A stretch of 32,022 nucleotides of DNA from Arcobacter sp. (GTDB lineage: Bacteria; Campylobacterota; Campylobacteria; Campylobacterales; Arcobacteraceae). The DNA lies in contig JAIFNA010000002.1 in NCBI GenBank assembly GCA_020048055.1, positions 1 to 32,022 of the forward strand. Direction: 5' to 3'. A model generated the notes under the pieces. The model was not told the DNA's origin and did no database searches. It was given only the letters and a program-made list of their open reading frames with translations. The position numbers were made by a program, and so were the translations under genes. Positions 16,554-23,521 of this stretch are shown here, one piece after another. How positions within the stretch are numbered: the first letter of the stretch is position 1; each line of letters begins with the position of its first letter.

Positions 16554-17358
16554 TCTAATAATAGCAGTTTATAAAGATGTTGTGGCACTTGATCTAATCA
16601 TACAGTCGCTAAAAAATCAAACATATAAAAATTTTGAAGTGATTATCGCCGAAGATGGCAAATCTGATGAGATGGCAAAATATATCGCAACCATTGAGGG
16701 ACTTGAAGTTTATCATCTAACACAAGAAGATGTTGGTTGGAGAAAAAATAAAATGCTAAACAAAGCTATAAAAAAAAGCTCAACAGAATACCTAATATTT
16801 ATAGATGGGGATTGTTTACTTGATAAGAGATTTATCGCCGAACACGTCAGGTTAAAATCAAAAAAAACAGTTCTATGTGGACGAAGAACAGAGCCAGGTG
16901 AGTTGTTTAGTGATTTATTAAGAGCAAAAAAAATTTCACTTCAAAAGTTTCTAGATAACTACATAACAAGTTATTTTAAGCTTAAAAAAGACAATACGAG
17001 ACATTATGAAGAGGGAATATACTGCAATCCAAATTCTTGGATTGGAAAACTTATTTCATTAAAAGCTTCAAAAAAAGAAGCTCATCTTGTTGGCTGTCAT
17101 TGGTCGTGCAATAAAGATGATATACTTGAAATAAATGGCTTTGATGAGGATTTTGAGCTACCAACAACTGGAGAGGATACAGATATTGAAAGACGAATGA
17201 GACATTTTGGAATAAAAATGAAATCTTGTAGAAATTTTGCAGTAATGGTTCATTTGTACCATAAAAAGAATTTTAATCAAGATATTTCAAACCAAACTCA
17301 AAAACTAATGGAAACCAAAAAAGATGAGTTTGTTTGCAAAAATGGAATAATCAAATAG
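16543..17358 (+). CDS. GT2 family glycosyltransferase with galactosyltransferase-type C-terminal domain
   Basis: A 271-residue GT-A fold enzyme. VSLIIAVYKD opens the fold, DGD at 88-90 is the metal-binding motif, and GCHWSCNKDDILEINGFDEDF followed by GEDTDIERRMRHFG matches the C-terminal galactosyltransferase-like domain (Glyco_transf_7C type). Probably adds a hexose or HexNAc to the growing core or O-unit. It overlaps the GT4 gene by 11 bp. Notably, its last 47 bases before the stop have a diverged second copy at 19136-19182, so the gene end was duplicated or a paralogue once lay there. Confidence 0.87.
   Translation: MKVSLIIAVYKDVVALDLIIQSLKNQTYKNFEVIIAEDGKSDEMAKYIATIEGLEVYHLTQEDVGWRKNKMLNKAIKKSSTEYLIFIDGDCLLDKRFIAEHVRLKSKKTVLCGRRTEPGELFSDLLRAKKISLQKFLDNYITSYFKLKKDNTRHYEEGIYCNPNSWIGKLISLKASKKEAHLVGCHWSCNKDDILEINGFDEDFELPTTGEDTDIERRMRHFGIKMKSCRNFAVMVHLYHKKNFNQDISNQTQKLMETKKDEFVCKNGIIK
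17308..17354 (+). repeat. Gene-tail repeat, copy A (3' end of the GT2 gene)
   Basis: Forty-seven bases encoding METKKDEFVCKNGIIK. Aligned without gaps to copy B at 19136-19182 by hand, 38 of 47 positions match and the last 17 are identical. Confidence 0.8.
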
Positions 17359-17381
17359 ACTATGTAACTTTCTTGAATCTT

Positions 17382-18014
17382 TCAATCTAAATTATTAATG
17401 TACAGAGAGATATCCAAATGCCTACCAAAATGCCTCCATTCATCCCTTACTCTTGTATCATTTTTAAACCTTTCAATACAAATATTTGATTTAAAATCAT
17501 AGTCTTTAGATGTAAACATAAGTTTATTTTTAAATTCCAAATCATCAAATCTCTTGCCCAAAGAATAATCAAAAAGATCGCCATCACTAAATTTGAATAT
17601 AATCTTATTCAGATCAATCCTATCACATCGATTTAACCATTTTTGTCTAGCTTCCTCTTTTGTTTTATAATGCAAAAAATTTACTTCATATTTTCCATCT
17701 ATCAAGCCTATTGGATAGTCTATTTGATAAATATTTAATCTCTTCATTTCATCGATATATTTTGATTGACCATGTTCAATAAATGATAAGTTATACAATT
17801 TTTCAACTGAAAAGTTCTCCAAAAGTTCAATATAATCAGGTGCAAAAATCATAGAATTGATAAAAGGTGACCGATAAGGCAATCCAAATTTCTTGTATAT
17901 AAAAGTTCCCCAACAATTATTTGAAATAATTGTAAAATTCTTGTTTCGTAATGAAATACGACTTATTCTTGATTTGATATATTTTTCAAAATTTCTTAAT
18001 ATCTCTATTCTCAT
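17382..18014 (-). CDS. DUF1919 family protein (exopolysaccharide-locus protein)
   Basis: A 210-residue protein that matches the DUF1919 pattern as I know it: ISNNCWGTFIYKKFGLPYRSPF near residues 30-51 and HYKTKEEARQKWLNRCDRI around 115-133, followed by FKFSDGD. No signal peptide or membrane segment is seen. Members occur in capsule and exopolysaccharide loci and are sometimes described as acyltransferase- or glycan-biosynthesis-related, but the biochemical role is not established to my knowledge. It is on the minus strand, convergent with the GT2 gene (23 bp apart), and next to a decayed glycosyltransferase. Both lie between the two gene-tail repeats, which suggests arrival as a cassette. Confidence 0.78.
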   Translation of the reverse strand: MRIEILRNFEKYIKSRISRISLRNKNFTIISNNCWGTFIYKKFGLPYRSPFINSMIFAPDYIELLENFSVEKLYNLSFIEHGQSKYIDEMKRLNIYQIDYPIGLIDGKYEVNFLHYKTKEEARQKWLNRCDRIDLNKIIFKFSDGDLFDYSLGKRFDDLEFKNKLMFTSKDYDFKSNICIERFKNDTRVRDEWRHFGRHLDISLYINNLD

Positions 18015-18099
18015 TTTTTACCCTATCTACTTTCTTCTAGTATCATTAAAAAAGATAGTTTGTAATTGTACAATACGAATTGTCTTGTCCATATAATTA

Positions 18100-19072
18100 C
18101 CTTTGTATAATTTTATGCCGCACAAGTCATTAAATACATTATAAAATTTCAATCCACAAATCTCTTTTAATATTAATCTAAATTTATTCTTTTTGTATTA
18201 GAATAGAATTTATCTTTATTTTTATTTAAAAGAAAAACCAATTTTAACTTATCCATGATTTATTTTTAAGCGTATATTATATCATTAAATTGGGTAGCAA
18301 ACATTTATCAGCCTCAGAAAGCAACGATAGTCTTAAAAAATAATCAAGCATGAGAATTTTTTGATTTATTTGAGATGCTTTTTCTCAACAATGCTTGATT
18401 TTTGTTTTTTTAATTTCTTTTTGGCATATCCGCTTAGTGTATTGCTTACATGTTGTCTGTATTGCACCAGGCAATCATCATAATAATGCACTCCATTTAG
18501 TGCAGCAGCATTAGCTGCAATATAAGCATCAAAATAAATTATTTTAGTAAAAGGAAATAGATACTCTAAAATCTCTCTTTTAAACAACATAGCATGAGTT
18601 GAGACTATATTACCAAAGAGAAAGTTTAGACCAATTTGGAAGCTAATGAAATTGTTTCTTAGTTTTTATGATAGTGTTTTATCTAAACTTTGCCCGTTTT
18701 CATCCGCCAATAAAGAATTTGCATAAATCAGGCTACTATCCCCGATATGACTTAGTAGTGACTCTAATTTATCAGCTTTCCAAATATCATCTTGATCACA
18801 AGATGCTATAAAATCGGAAGTTGCTTTTGACAAAATAGACTCAAAGTTTTTCATAAATCCAAGATTTGTTTCATTTACAAAAATCTTTAATTTAATATTT
18901 ATTGATATATTTTTGTAATTTCAACAGCATTATCAATTGAGCAATCATCTTGCAATATTACTTCATAGGATTTGATTGTTTCATTTAACAATGAAGCTAA
19001 TTATTCATGGAGATATGTTGATCTATTGTATGTTGCAATGCAAATTGTTATACAAATACTATTCGCTTTCAT
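18100..19072 (-). pseudogene. Decayed GT2 glycosyltransferase (rhamnosyltransferase-like)
   Basis: From the ATG at 19072 the minus strand encodes ICITICIATYNRSTYLHE, a GT2 N-terminus, interrupted by TAA at 19001-19003 where the family usually has EQL (CAA to TAA would explain it). The frame continues through ILQDDCSIDN and is lost near 18900, but resumes in another frame with INIKLKIFVNETNLGFMKNFES and then ASCDQDDIWKADKLE. A further in-frame stop occurs at 18666-18668; reading continues in the same frame through MLFKREILEYLFPF to KHLK (stop 18366). Later pieces in shifted frames (ILMLDYFLRLSLLSEADK, LKLVFLLNKNKDKFYSNTKR, FRLILKEICGLKFYNVF) extend the remnant to about 18100. An intact gene would be about 300-320 residues. 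Several nonsense and frameshift lesions make it clearly non-functional. Confidence 0.88.
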
Positions 19073-19099
19073 ACCATTGCAACCACTAATAATTTAAGT

Positions 19100-19189
19100 T
19101 AAACATATAAAATTGATGCGAAAACACTTAACTTAATGAATACCAAATTAGACAAATTTATTTGTAAAAATGGAATAATCAAGCTTTAA
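19100..19189 (+). pseudogene. Remnant of the 3' end of a GT2 gene (gene-tail repeat copy B)
   Basis: The plus strand encodes AKTLNLMNTKLDKFICKNGIIKL then TAA at 19187-19189, clearly related to the end of the GT2 protein encoded at 16543-17358 (QTQKLMETKKDEFVCKNGIIK). The 47-bp core 19136-19182 matches copy A at 38 positions. Upstream of about 19100 the frame is broken (TAA near 19099) and no further GT2 sequence is recognisable. It overlaps the end of the convergent waaL gene (19179) by 11 bp. Confidence 0.75.
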
Positions 19190-20387
19190 CCGCTGATTCA
19201 TTCCATTTTATTGCCAAGATTCCAACAATAAAACACCAAAGTGCTATTGTAAATTGTTTCATCCATAAAGGGTCACCAACACAACTAAAACAATATATCG
19301 CCAAAAAGACAACACCGAGCTCCTTTGTTGTTTGGTTTTTTAAAGATACCCTAATGATTTGAAATAAGATATTTAACATCAATAAAATTCCCACAATCCC
19401 ACCTTCAATAATAACCATAAGATATTGGTTATGAAAATGATTGTGCAAAATAAACTCTTTTACTGTATCAGAAAATGGCATAACTTTTTCATCAAAAACT
19501 TTTTGTGATGAGCCAACAGAACCACCAAGTCCAACACCAAAAATTGGATCTTTTTTAAAAATCTCATATCCTGTCATAATAAAAGCGATTCTTGATCCCC
19601 ATGAGCCATCATAATTTAGATTTTGTATCATTGCTAAATCTTGTTTTGTATCTAATATTCTTTTTTGAAATGTATTGCTAAGTGAGAAAGCAACAAAAAA
19701 TACTACAACCAAGCCAATAATAGAGCCAATAATCGCTTTTATCGTAAGCTTATAATGTAAAATAAAAATAGCAATAAATCCAATTAAAAATGCTATTTGT
19801 CCAACGCGACCTGGTGCCAAAAATAAATTTCCAGTAACAGTACAAAAGAAAAGTCCAAAAATCACTTTTTCTTTTATGGTATAATCTTTAGATATAACCC
19901 TACTGAGTAACAAAATTGAAGCAAAAGCCAAGAAAATACTATAATCTATATGCATCATAAATGGCGATAGATATTCTTTTGTTGCATATTTAGCACTCCA
20001 TAAATCAAAAAATACACCATAAGCAATGATTTCAGAGATAAAAATACCAGCCAAAAAAGCAGAAAGAATAAGAGAGACTTGCTCTTTTTTTAATTTTGTT
20101 GCAAAAACAAAAAGGATAAGCCAATAAGAGTAAAGTCGAGCCATATTTGCCCCCTCTTCTGTGTTGCTACTCCAAAATAAACTAATAAAGATATATCCCA
20201 AAAAGATAGTGATTGATAAAAGAATTGGATTGTTTTTGATGTCGTTAATTTTATCTCTTATGTGTCCATCAAAAAGCCACACAAGAGGTAATACGATAAC
20301 AAAAAGGCTTATCAAAGCCCTACTAATTGGTAAGATAAGTGCAAAGGCAATTGCACTATAAAAATAAAAATTTTGGTTAACTTTCAA
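19179..20387 (-). CDS. waaL: O-antigen ligase (WaaL) family protein
   Basis: A 402-residue polytopic inner-membrane protein with about ten to twelve helices. The Wzy_C/WaaL landmarks are present: APGRVGQ (R194) before a periplasmic loop, then GVGLGGSVG (284-292) and HNHFHNQYLMVIIEGGIVG (from 315), which holds the conserved histidine. Such enzymes transfer an undecaprenyl-diphosphate-linked glycan to the lipid A core on the periplasmic side. A Wzy polymerase is the main alternative because both share the fold, but its place in a waaC-waaF locus favours ligase. The start is a TTG with ribosome-binding site AAAGGA about 10 nt upstream. It lies 68 bp after the Wzi-like gene. Confidence 0.82.
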   Translation of the reverse strand: MKVNQNFYFYSAIAFALILPISRALISLFVIVLPLVWLFDGHIRDKINDIKNNPILLSITIFLGYIFISLFWSSNTEEGANMARLYSYWLILFVFATKLKKEQVSLILSAFLAGIFISEIIAYGVFFDLWSAKYATKEYLSPFMMHIDYSIFLAFASILLLSRVISKDYTIKEKVIFGLFFCTVTGNLFLAPGRVGQIAFLIGFIAIFILHYKLTIKAIIGSIIGLVVVFFVAFSLSNTFQKRILDTKQDLAMIQNLNYDGSWGSRIAFIMTGYEIFKKDPIFGVGLGGSVGSSQKVFDEKVMPFSDTVKEFILHNHFHNQYLMVIIEGGIVGILLMLNILFQIIRVSLKNQTTKELGVVFLAIYCFSCVGDPLWMKQFTIALWCFIVGILAIKWNESAVKA

Positions 20388-20455
20388 TCTATATTTCCTT
20401 TTTTTACTATATGCTTATAACAATAACACTCAACCATAATAAATTATTTTAAAGC

Positions 20456-21844
20456 CTAAAAACTCATCTCATAACTTACGAAATTCACTTTTTCACCATT
20501 CAACTTTTTCTCAAAAAGGTAATTTATCTTGTATTGAAATGTTTTAGAAAAGGCAAAGCTTGTGTCAAGTGCATAATAAGAATTTGGCTCAATCACCTTA
20601 TAAGCGCTCTTTGGTGTTAGGTATTTTAATTTTGTTTTTACAAAAACATCATCAAATTCACTCCCAACCTCTACAAAATGTAGATTACTTTCAATGTTTG
20701 CATTTACTTTATCTCCAAACCAATTACCTAAAACAGTTGAGCCATTTTTGTATCCATTTTTATACAGATGATGAACATACCACGCCTCTCCAATATCTAA
20801 AAATTCATACCTAAAGGATGAGTTTTGTGTAAAAGTTGGCAAATAAAATCCAAATCCTTGTACAACATTTCCGAGTTTATAATTCCCACCATTTGTATCT
20901 TCACCACTGTAAGTAGCATACAAAGAAATATCTTTTCCAAAAAACTTATCATTGTATTTAAAATTTAAACTAGCTTGTTGGTTTCCTGTTTCATTATCTG
21001 TATTCAGGTTTTCATTAGTATTATCATTGCTAACTGGGTCAATAAATGCGCCCCAAATATCACTGGCACTAGAACTTCTAGGACCTCCGCCAAATTGAAA
21101 TGTTCTATCAAGTGAAACTTCAACTCTATCAATTGGAGAAAAATCAAGGTGCATTCCAAGAAGCCGTGGACTCCCAGTGTGATCAGTTCCATCATATAAA
21201 ATCCCATCAGTTTTCTTTAATTTTGTCAAAAAAACTTCATAATTAATTGAACCAAATGAAAAAGGTGTGTTGTTTGAAATTGTAATTGACGGTGAATTTA
21301 TTGCATTTTTTGAGATAAGCAAAGCACCATTTTTAAACGAACCATAATAATGCTCTCTAAAACCAACATCAAGTTGAAACATATCAATCCCAGCAGATAA
21401 AAAAGTACTATTTGTAGCAAATTTTAACCTACTTTCATCTTGATAAATCGCCCCTTCAAGTGAGCCTTTTAGGTATTCATTGATGTTTACAAAATAACTA
21501 CCCTCCAAAAGATAACTATATTTTGTATCTTTACCACTCTCATTTGATAGCTCACTTTTATTATCACTTAAAGATAAAGTTATTGATAAATTATCTTTTA
21601 CCAATATCTCCTTGTTTTCAACTTCTTGTGTTTTTTGCAAAATTTTATTGTAAAGCTTTGGACTAGTTAGTTTTATCATTTCATTGTATTTTTTTACCAT
21701 CTCCAAAGAGTACGGCATTTTAGATGTTGGCATATTTGTTAAAACAGCCATTTTCTCTACATCATCGCTTATGCTTGAATCAATTGGTAAATAAAGTGAA
21801 GCCCCAAAAGATAATATTGGTAGAAATATAAGAAATCTTTTCAC
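20456..21844 (-). CDS. Wzi-like capsule assembly outer-membrane protein
   Basis: A 462-residue protein with a signal peptide (MKRFLIFLPILSFGAS). A helical region (about 25-80) is followed by many amphipathic strands. Wzi-family features are seen: HYYGSFKNGALLISKNAINSP and ITISNNTPF, then GMHLDFSPIDRVEVSLDRTFQFGGG. It ends in an aromatic residue (EMSF), as outer-membrane barrels do. Wzi is a barrel that binds and anchors capsule or group 1 exopolysaccharide at the cell surface. The ATG overlaps the stop of the GT9 gene upstream by 4 bp. With the Wza-like and Wzz genes nearby it points to an exported surface polysaccharide in addition to LPS core. Confidence 0.85.
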   Translation of the reverse strand: MKRFLIFLPILSFGASLYLPIDSSISDDVEKMAVLTNMPTSKMPYSLEMVKKYNEMIKLTSPKLYNKILQKTQEVENKEILVKDNLSITLSLSDNKSELSNESGKDTKYSYLLEGSYFVNINEYLKGSLEGAIYQDESRLKFATNSTFLSAGIDMFQLDVGFREHYYGSFKNGALLISKNAINSPSITISNNTPFSFGSINYEVFLTKLKKTDGILYDGTDHTGSPRLLGMHLDFSPIDRVEVSLDRTFQFGGGPRSSSASDIWGAFIDPVSNDNTNENLNTDNETGNQQASLNFKYNDKFFGKDISLYATYSGEDTNGGNYKLGNVVQGFGFYLPTFTQNSSFRYEFLDIGEAWYVHHLYKNGYKNGSTVLGNWFGDKVNANIESNLHFVEVGSEFDDVFVKTKLKYLTPKSAYKVIEPNSYYALDTSFAFSKTFQYKINYLFEKKLNGEKVNFVSYEMSF

Positions 21845-22866
21845 ACCATCTCCTTACTTATTTTTGATTTTATTTGGTTGTAAACCATCTCCACACTAAT
21901 CTCTTTCATACAAAGATTGTTATTACAATTTTTCATCGCATCAGTTTTATAACAAGGGCTACAATCTTTTTGAAGAGAAATAACATTTACACTATTTGTT
22001 GGGCTTTTATATGGACTATCAACGACCACATCATTTGGTCCCATAAGGACAAAAACCGCACAATCAACAGCAGCAGCAATATGCCCAATAGCTGAATCTG
22101 TACAAACAACACAAGAAGCATTTTTTACAATTGTATTTAATTCAAGAATATTATTTTTCCCGACCAAATCTATTGTATTTTGTGGATATGGCTTTAATTT
22201 TTCAAAAAAATTACCCTCCCCTTTTGCTCCAACTATTACAATATTAAATTCAGATGAAAGCTTAGCCATCAACTCTATCCATGAGCTGTTTTCCCAAGCT
22301 CTATAATTTATCCCACCCCTGTTTACATGGGAATTACTAGGTGAAATAACTATATAGTTACCATTTAGTCCAAATTTATCTTTTACCTCTTTAAAATCTT
22401 TAGTTGCAATTTTTGGGAAAGATTTTTCTAAATTCTCTTTTGAAACTATATTTTGTAAAAATAACTTTTGTACCGCTCCACGATTGAGTTTTTTGTTTTC
22501 TATCACATCATCAATTTGTGAGCCGATTTTTTTATCGGCAACAATCTTAGTAATTAAACTTTTAAACTGTTTACCATACTCAAAATTTATCAAAATATCA
22601 TAAGGATTATTTTTTGAAGCTTTTAAAATATCTTTTTTTTCACTACTAAATATTATTGGTAATTTTTTGTATTTAAGTGGGAAAACCTTATGTATTCGTT
22701 TATCACCATTAAAAAGTGTCCCACTTGATGGTGTACAAACAAAATCAATCAACACATTTTCACCAAACTCAAAAATCAAAGCATCAATAACACTTGTGGC
22801 ATAAACTAAATCACCGAGTGCTCCACACCTAATAACTAAAATTCTTTTTGGATTGTTGTTTATCAA
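21841..22866 (-). CDS. GT9 family glycosyltransferase (heptosyltransferase-like)
   Basis: A 341-residue GT9 protein. RILVIRCGALGDLVYATSVIDAL is the N-terminal signature, CTDSAIGHIAAAVDC the donor-site motif (with SAIGH replacing SGPMH), and a cysteine-rich tail CSPCYKTDAMKNCNNNLCM resembles that of WaaF. It starts with TTG; the ribosome-binding site is weak (AGG about 10 nt upstream). An extended -10 box lies at 22901-22906. It probably adds a heptose or similar sugar to the LPS core; the changed donor motif may signal a different donor. First gene of the minus-strand group GT9-wzi-waaL. Confidence 0.85.
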   Translation of the reverse strand: MINNNPKRILVIRCGALGDLVYATSVIDALIFEFGENVLIDFVCTPSSGTLFNGDKRIHKVFPLKYKKLPIIFSSEKKDILKASKNNPYDILINFEYGKQFKSLITKIVADKKIGSQIDDVIENKKLNRGAVQKLFLQNIVSKENLEKSFPKIATKDFKEVKDKFGLNGNYIVISPSNSHVNRGGINYRAWENSSWIELMAKLSSEFNIVIVGAKGEGNFFEKLKPYPQNTIDLVGKNNILELNTIVKNASCVVCTDSAIGHIAAAVDCAVFVLMGPNDVVVDSPYKSPTNSVNVISLQKDCSPCYKTDAMKNCNNNLCMKEISVEMVYNQIKSKISKEMV

Positions 22867-22900
22867 TTTTATTATGCCTAACTTATTTTTTTAAGTTTGA

Positions 22901-22906
22901 ATAATA
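22901..22906 (-). promoter_or_regulatory. Predicted -10 box for GT9-wzi-waaL
   Basis: The minus strand reads TTTTGGTATTAT, an extended -10 form, about 34 bp before the TTG start at 22866. It is divergent from the lytic transglycosylase promoter in the same 127-bp gap (22867-22993). Confidence 0.5.
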
Positions 22907-22966
22907 CCAAAACATAGCTTTTGTATAAATTTCAATTCTCTTCTTAAAAGTTTAAAAAAAAGTAGC

Positions 22967-22972
22967 TATACT
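22967..22972 (+). promoter_or_regulatory. Predicted -10 box for the lytic transglycosylase gene
   Basis: TATACT preceded by AGTAGC; the predicted start near 22979 leaves a short leader with the ribosome-binding site AAAAAGGG at 22986-22993. Confidence 0.5.
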
Positions 22973-22999
22973 AAAAAAGTTTTTTAAAAAGGGTTGGCT

Positions 23000-23434
23000 T
23001 TGTTTAGATATTTTTTATTTATATTTTTTCTTTTAACGCAACTTTATTCAAATGATAAATTTGATAAATATTTTGTTGGAGCTGGGATACAATACAACAT
23101 ACCGCCACTTTTACTTAAAAATATTGCAAAAATTGAGAGCAACCTAAATCCAAAAGTTGTTGGTTTAAATAAAAACGGTACAAAAGACTATGGACTTATG
23201 CAGATAAATACAATCCATCTTAAAAGATTAAATAAAAAATATGGTGTAGATGAAAATCAACTTATGGAGCCAAAAACAAACATCTATGCGGGTGCTGAAC
23301 TACTTTCAAAAATAATCAAACAATATGGCTTAAACTTTGAATCAATAGGCAGATACCACTCAAATACTGAGGAATTTAAAAAAAAATGGAACACAAAACT
23401 CATCAAAGAGCTAACATACGAACTTAAAAAATAA
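23000..23434 (+). CDS. Lytic transglycosylase (SLT domain), short
   Basis: A protein of 144 residues with a signal peptide (FRYFLFIFFLLTQLYSN) and a single goose-lysozyme-like SLT domain. The catalytic glutamate is in KIESNLNP (residue 46 counted from this start), followed by DYGLMQIN and YAGAELL. It cleaves peptidoglycan in the periplasm with 1,6-anhydro product formation. The open frame begins with TTG at 22994, but the purine run 22986-22993 touches that codon; the TTG at 23000 sits at normal spacing, so I chose it. Small dedicated transglycosylases of this kind often open the wall for envelope-spanning machines, here perhaps the polysaccharide exporter encoded 88 bp downstream (inference). 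Confidence 0.85.
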   Translation: MFRYFLFIFFLLTQLYSNDKFDKYFVGAGIQYNIPPLLLKNIAKIESNLNPKVVGLNKNGTKDYGLMQINTIHLKRLNKKYGVDENQLMEPKTNIYAGAELLSKIIKQYGLNFESIGRYHSNTEEFKKKWNTKLIKELTYELKK

Positions 23435-23459
23435 GAGAATAATATAAGCAACCAATGGG

Positions 23460-23465
23460 TATAAT
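23460..23465 (+). promoter_or_regulatory. Predicted -10 box for the Wza-like gene
   Basis: A perfect TATAAT preceded by ATGGG lies in the gap 23435-23521. A start near 23472 would give a leader of about 50 nt with ribosome-binding site GGAG at 23511-23514, 7 nt before the ATG. Confidence 0.55.
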
Positions 23466-23521
23466 CAAGCCTTTTTTAAGAAATACTATTGAAAAAATAA
23501 ATGTAACTATGGAGTTTATAG

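Noticed and set aside
18366-18854. Two separate small hypothetical genes (18366-18590 and 18666-18854)
   Set aside because: They are in the same frame, separated by one stop codon, and read as consecutive pieces of one GT2 protein, so I merged them into the pseudogene.
17359-19190. Insertion sequence or integron-like mobile element
   Set aside because: No transposase, integrase, terminal inverted repeats or target-site duplication was found; the only repeat is the gene-tail duplication.
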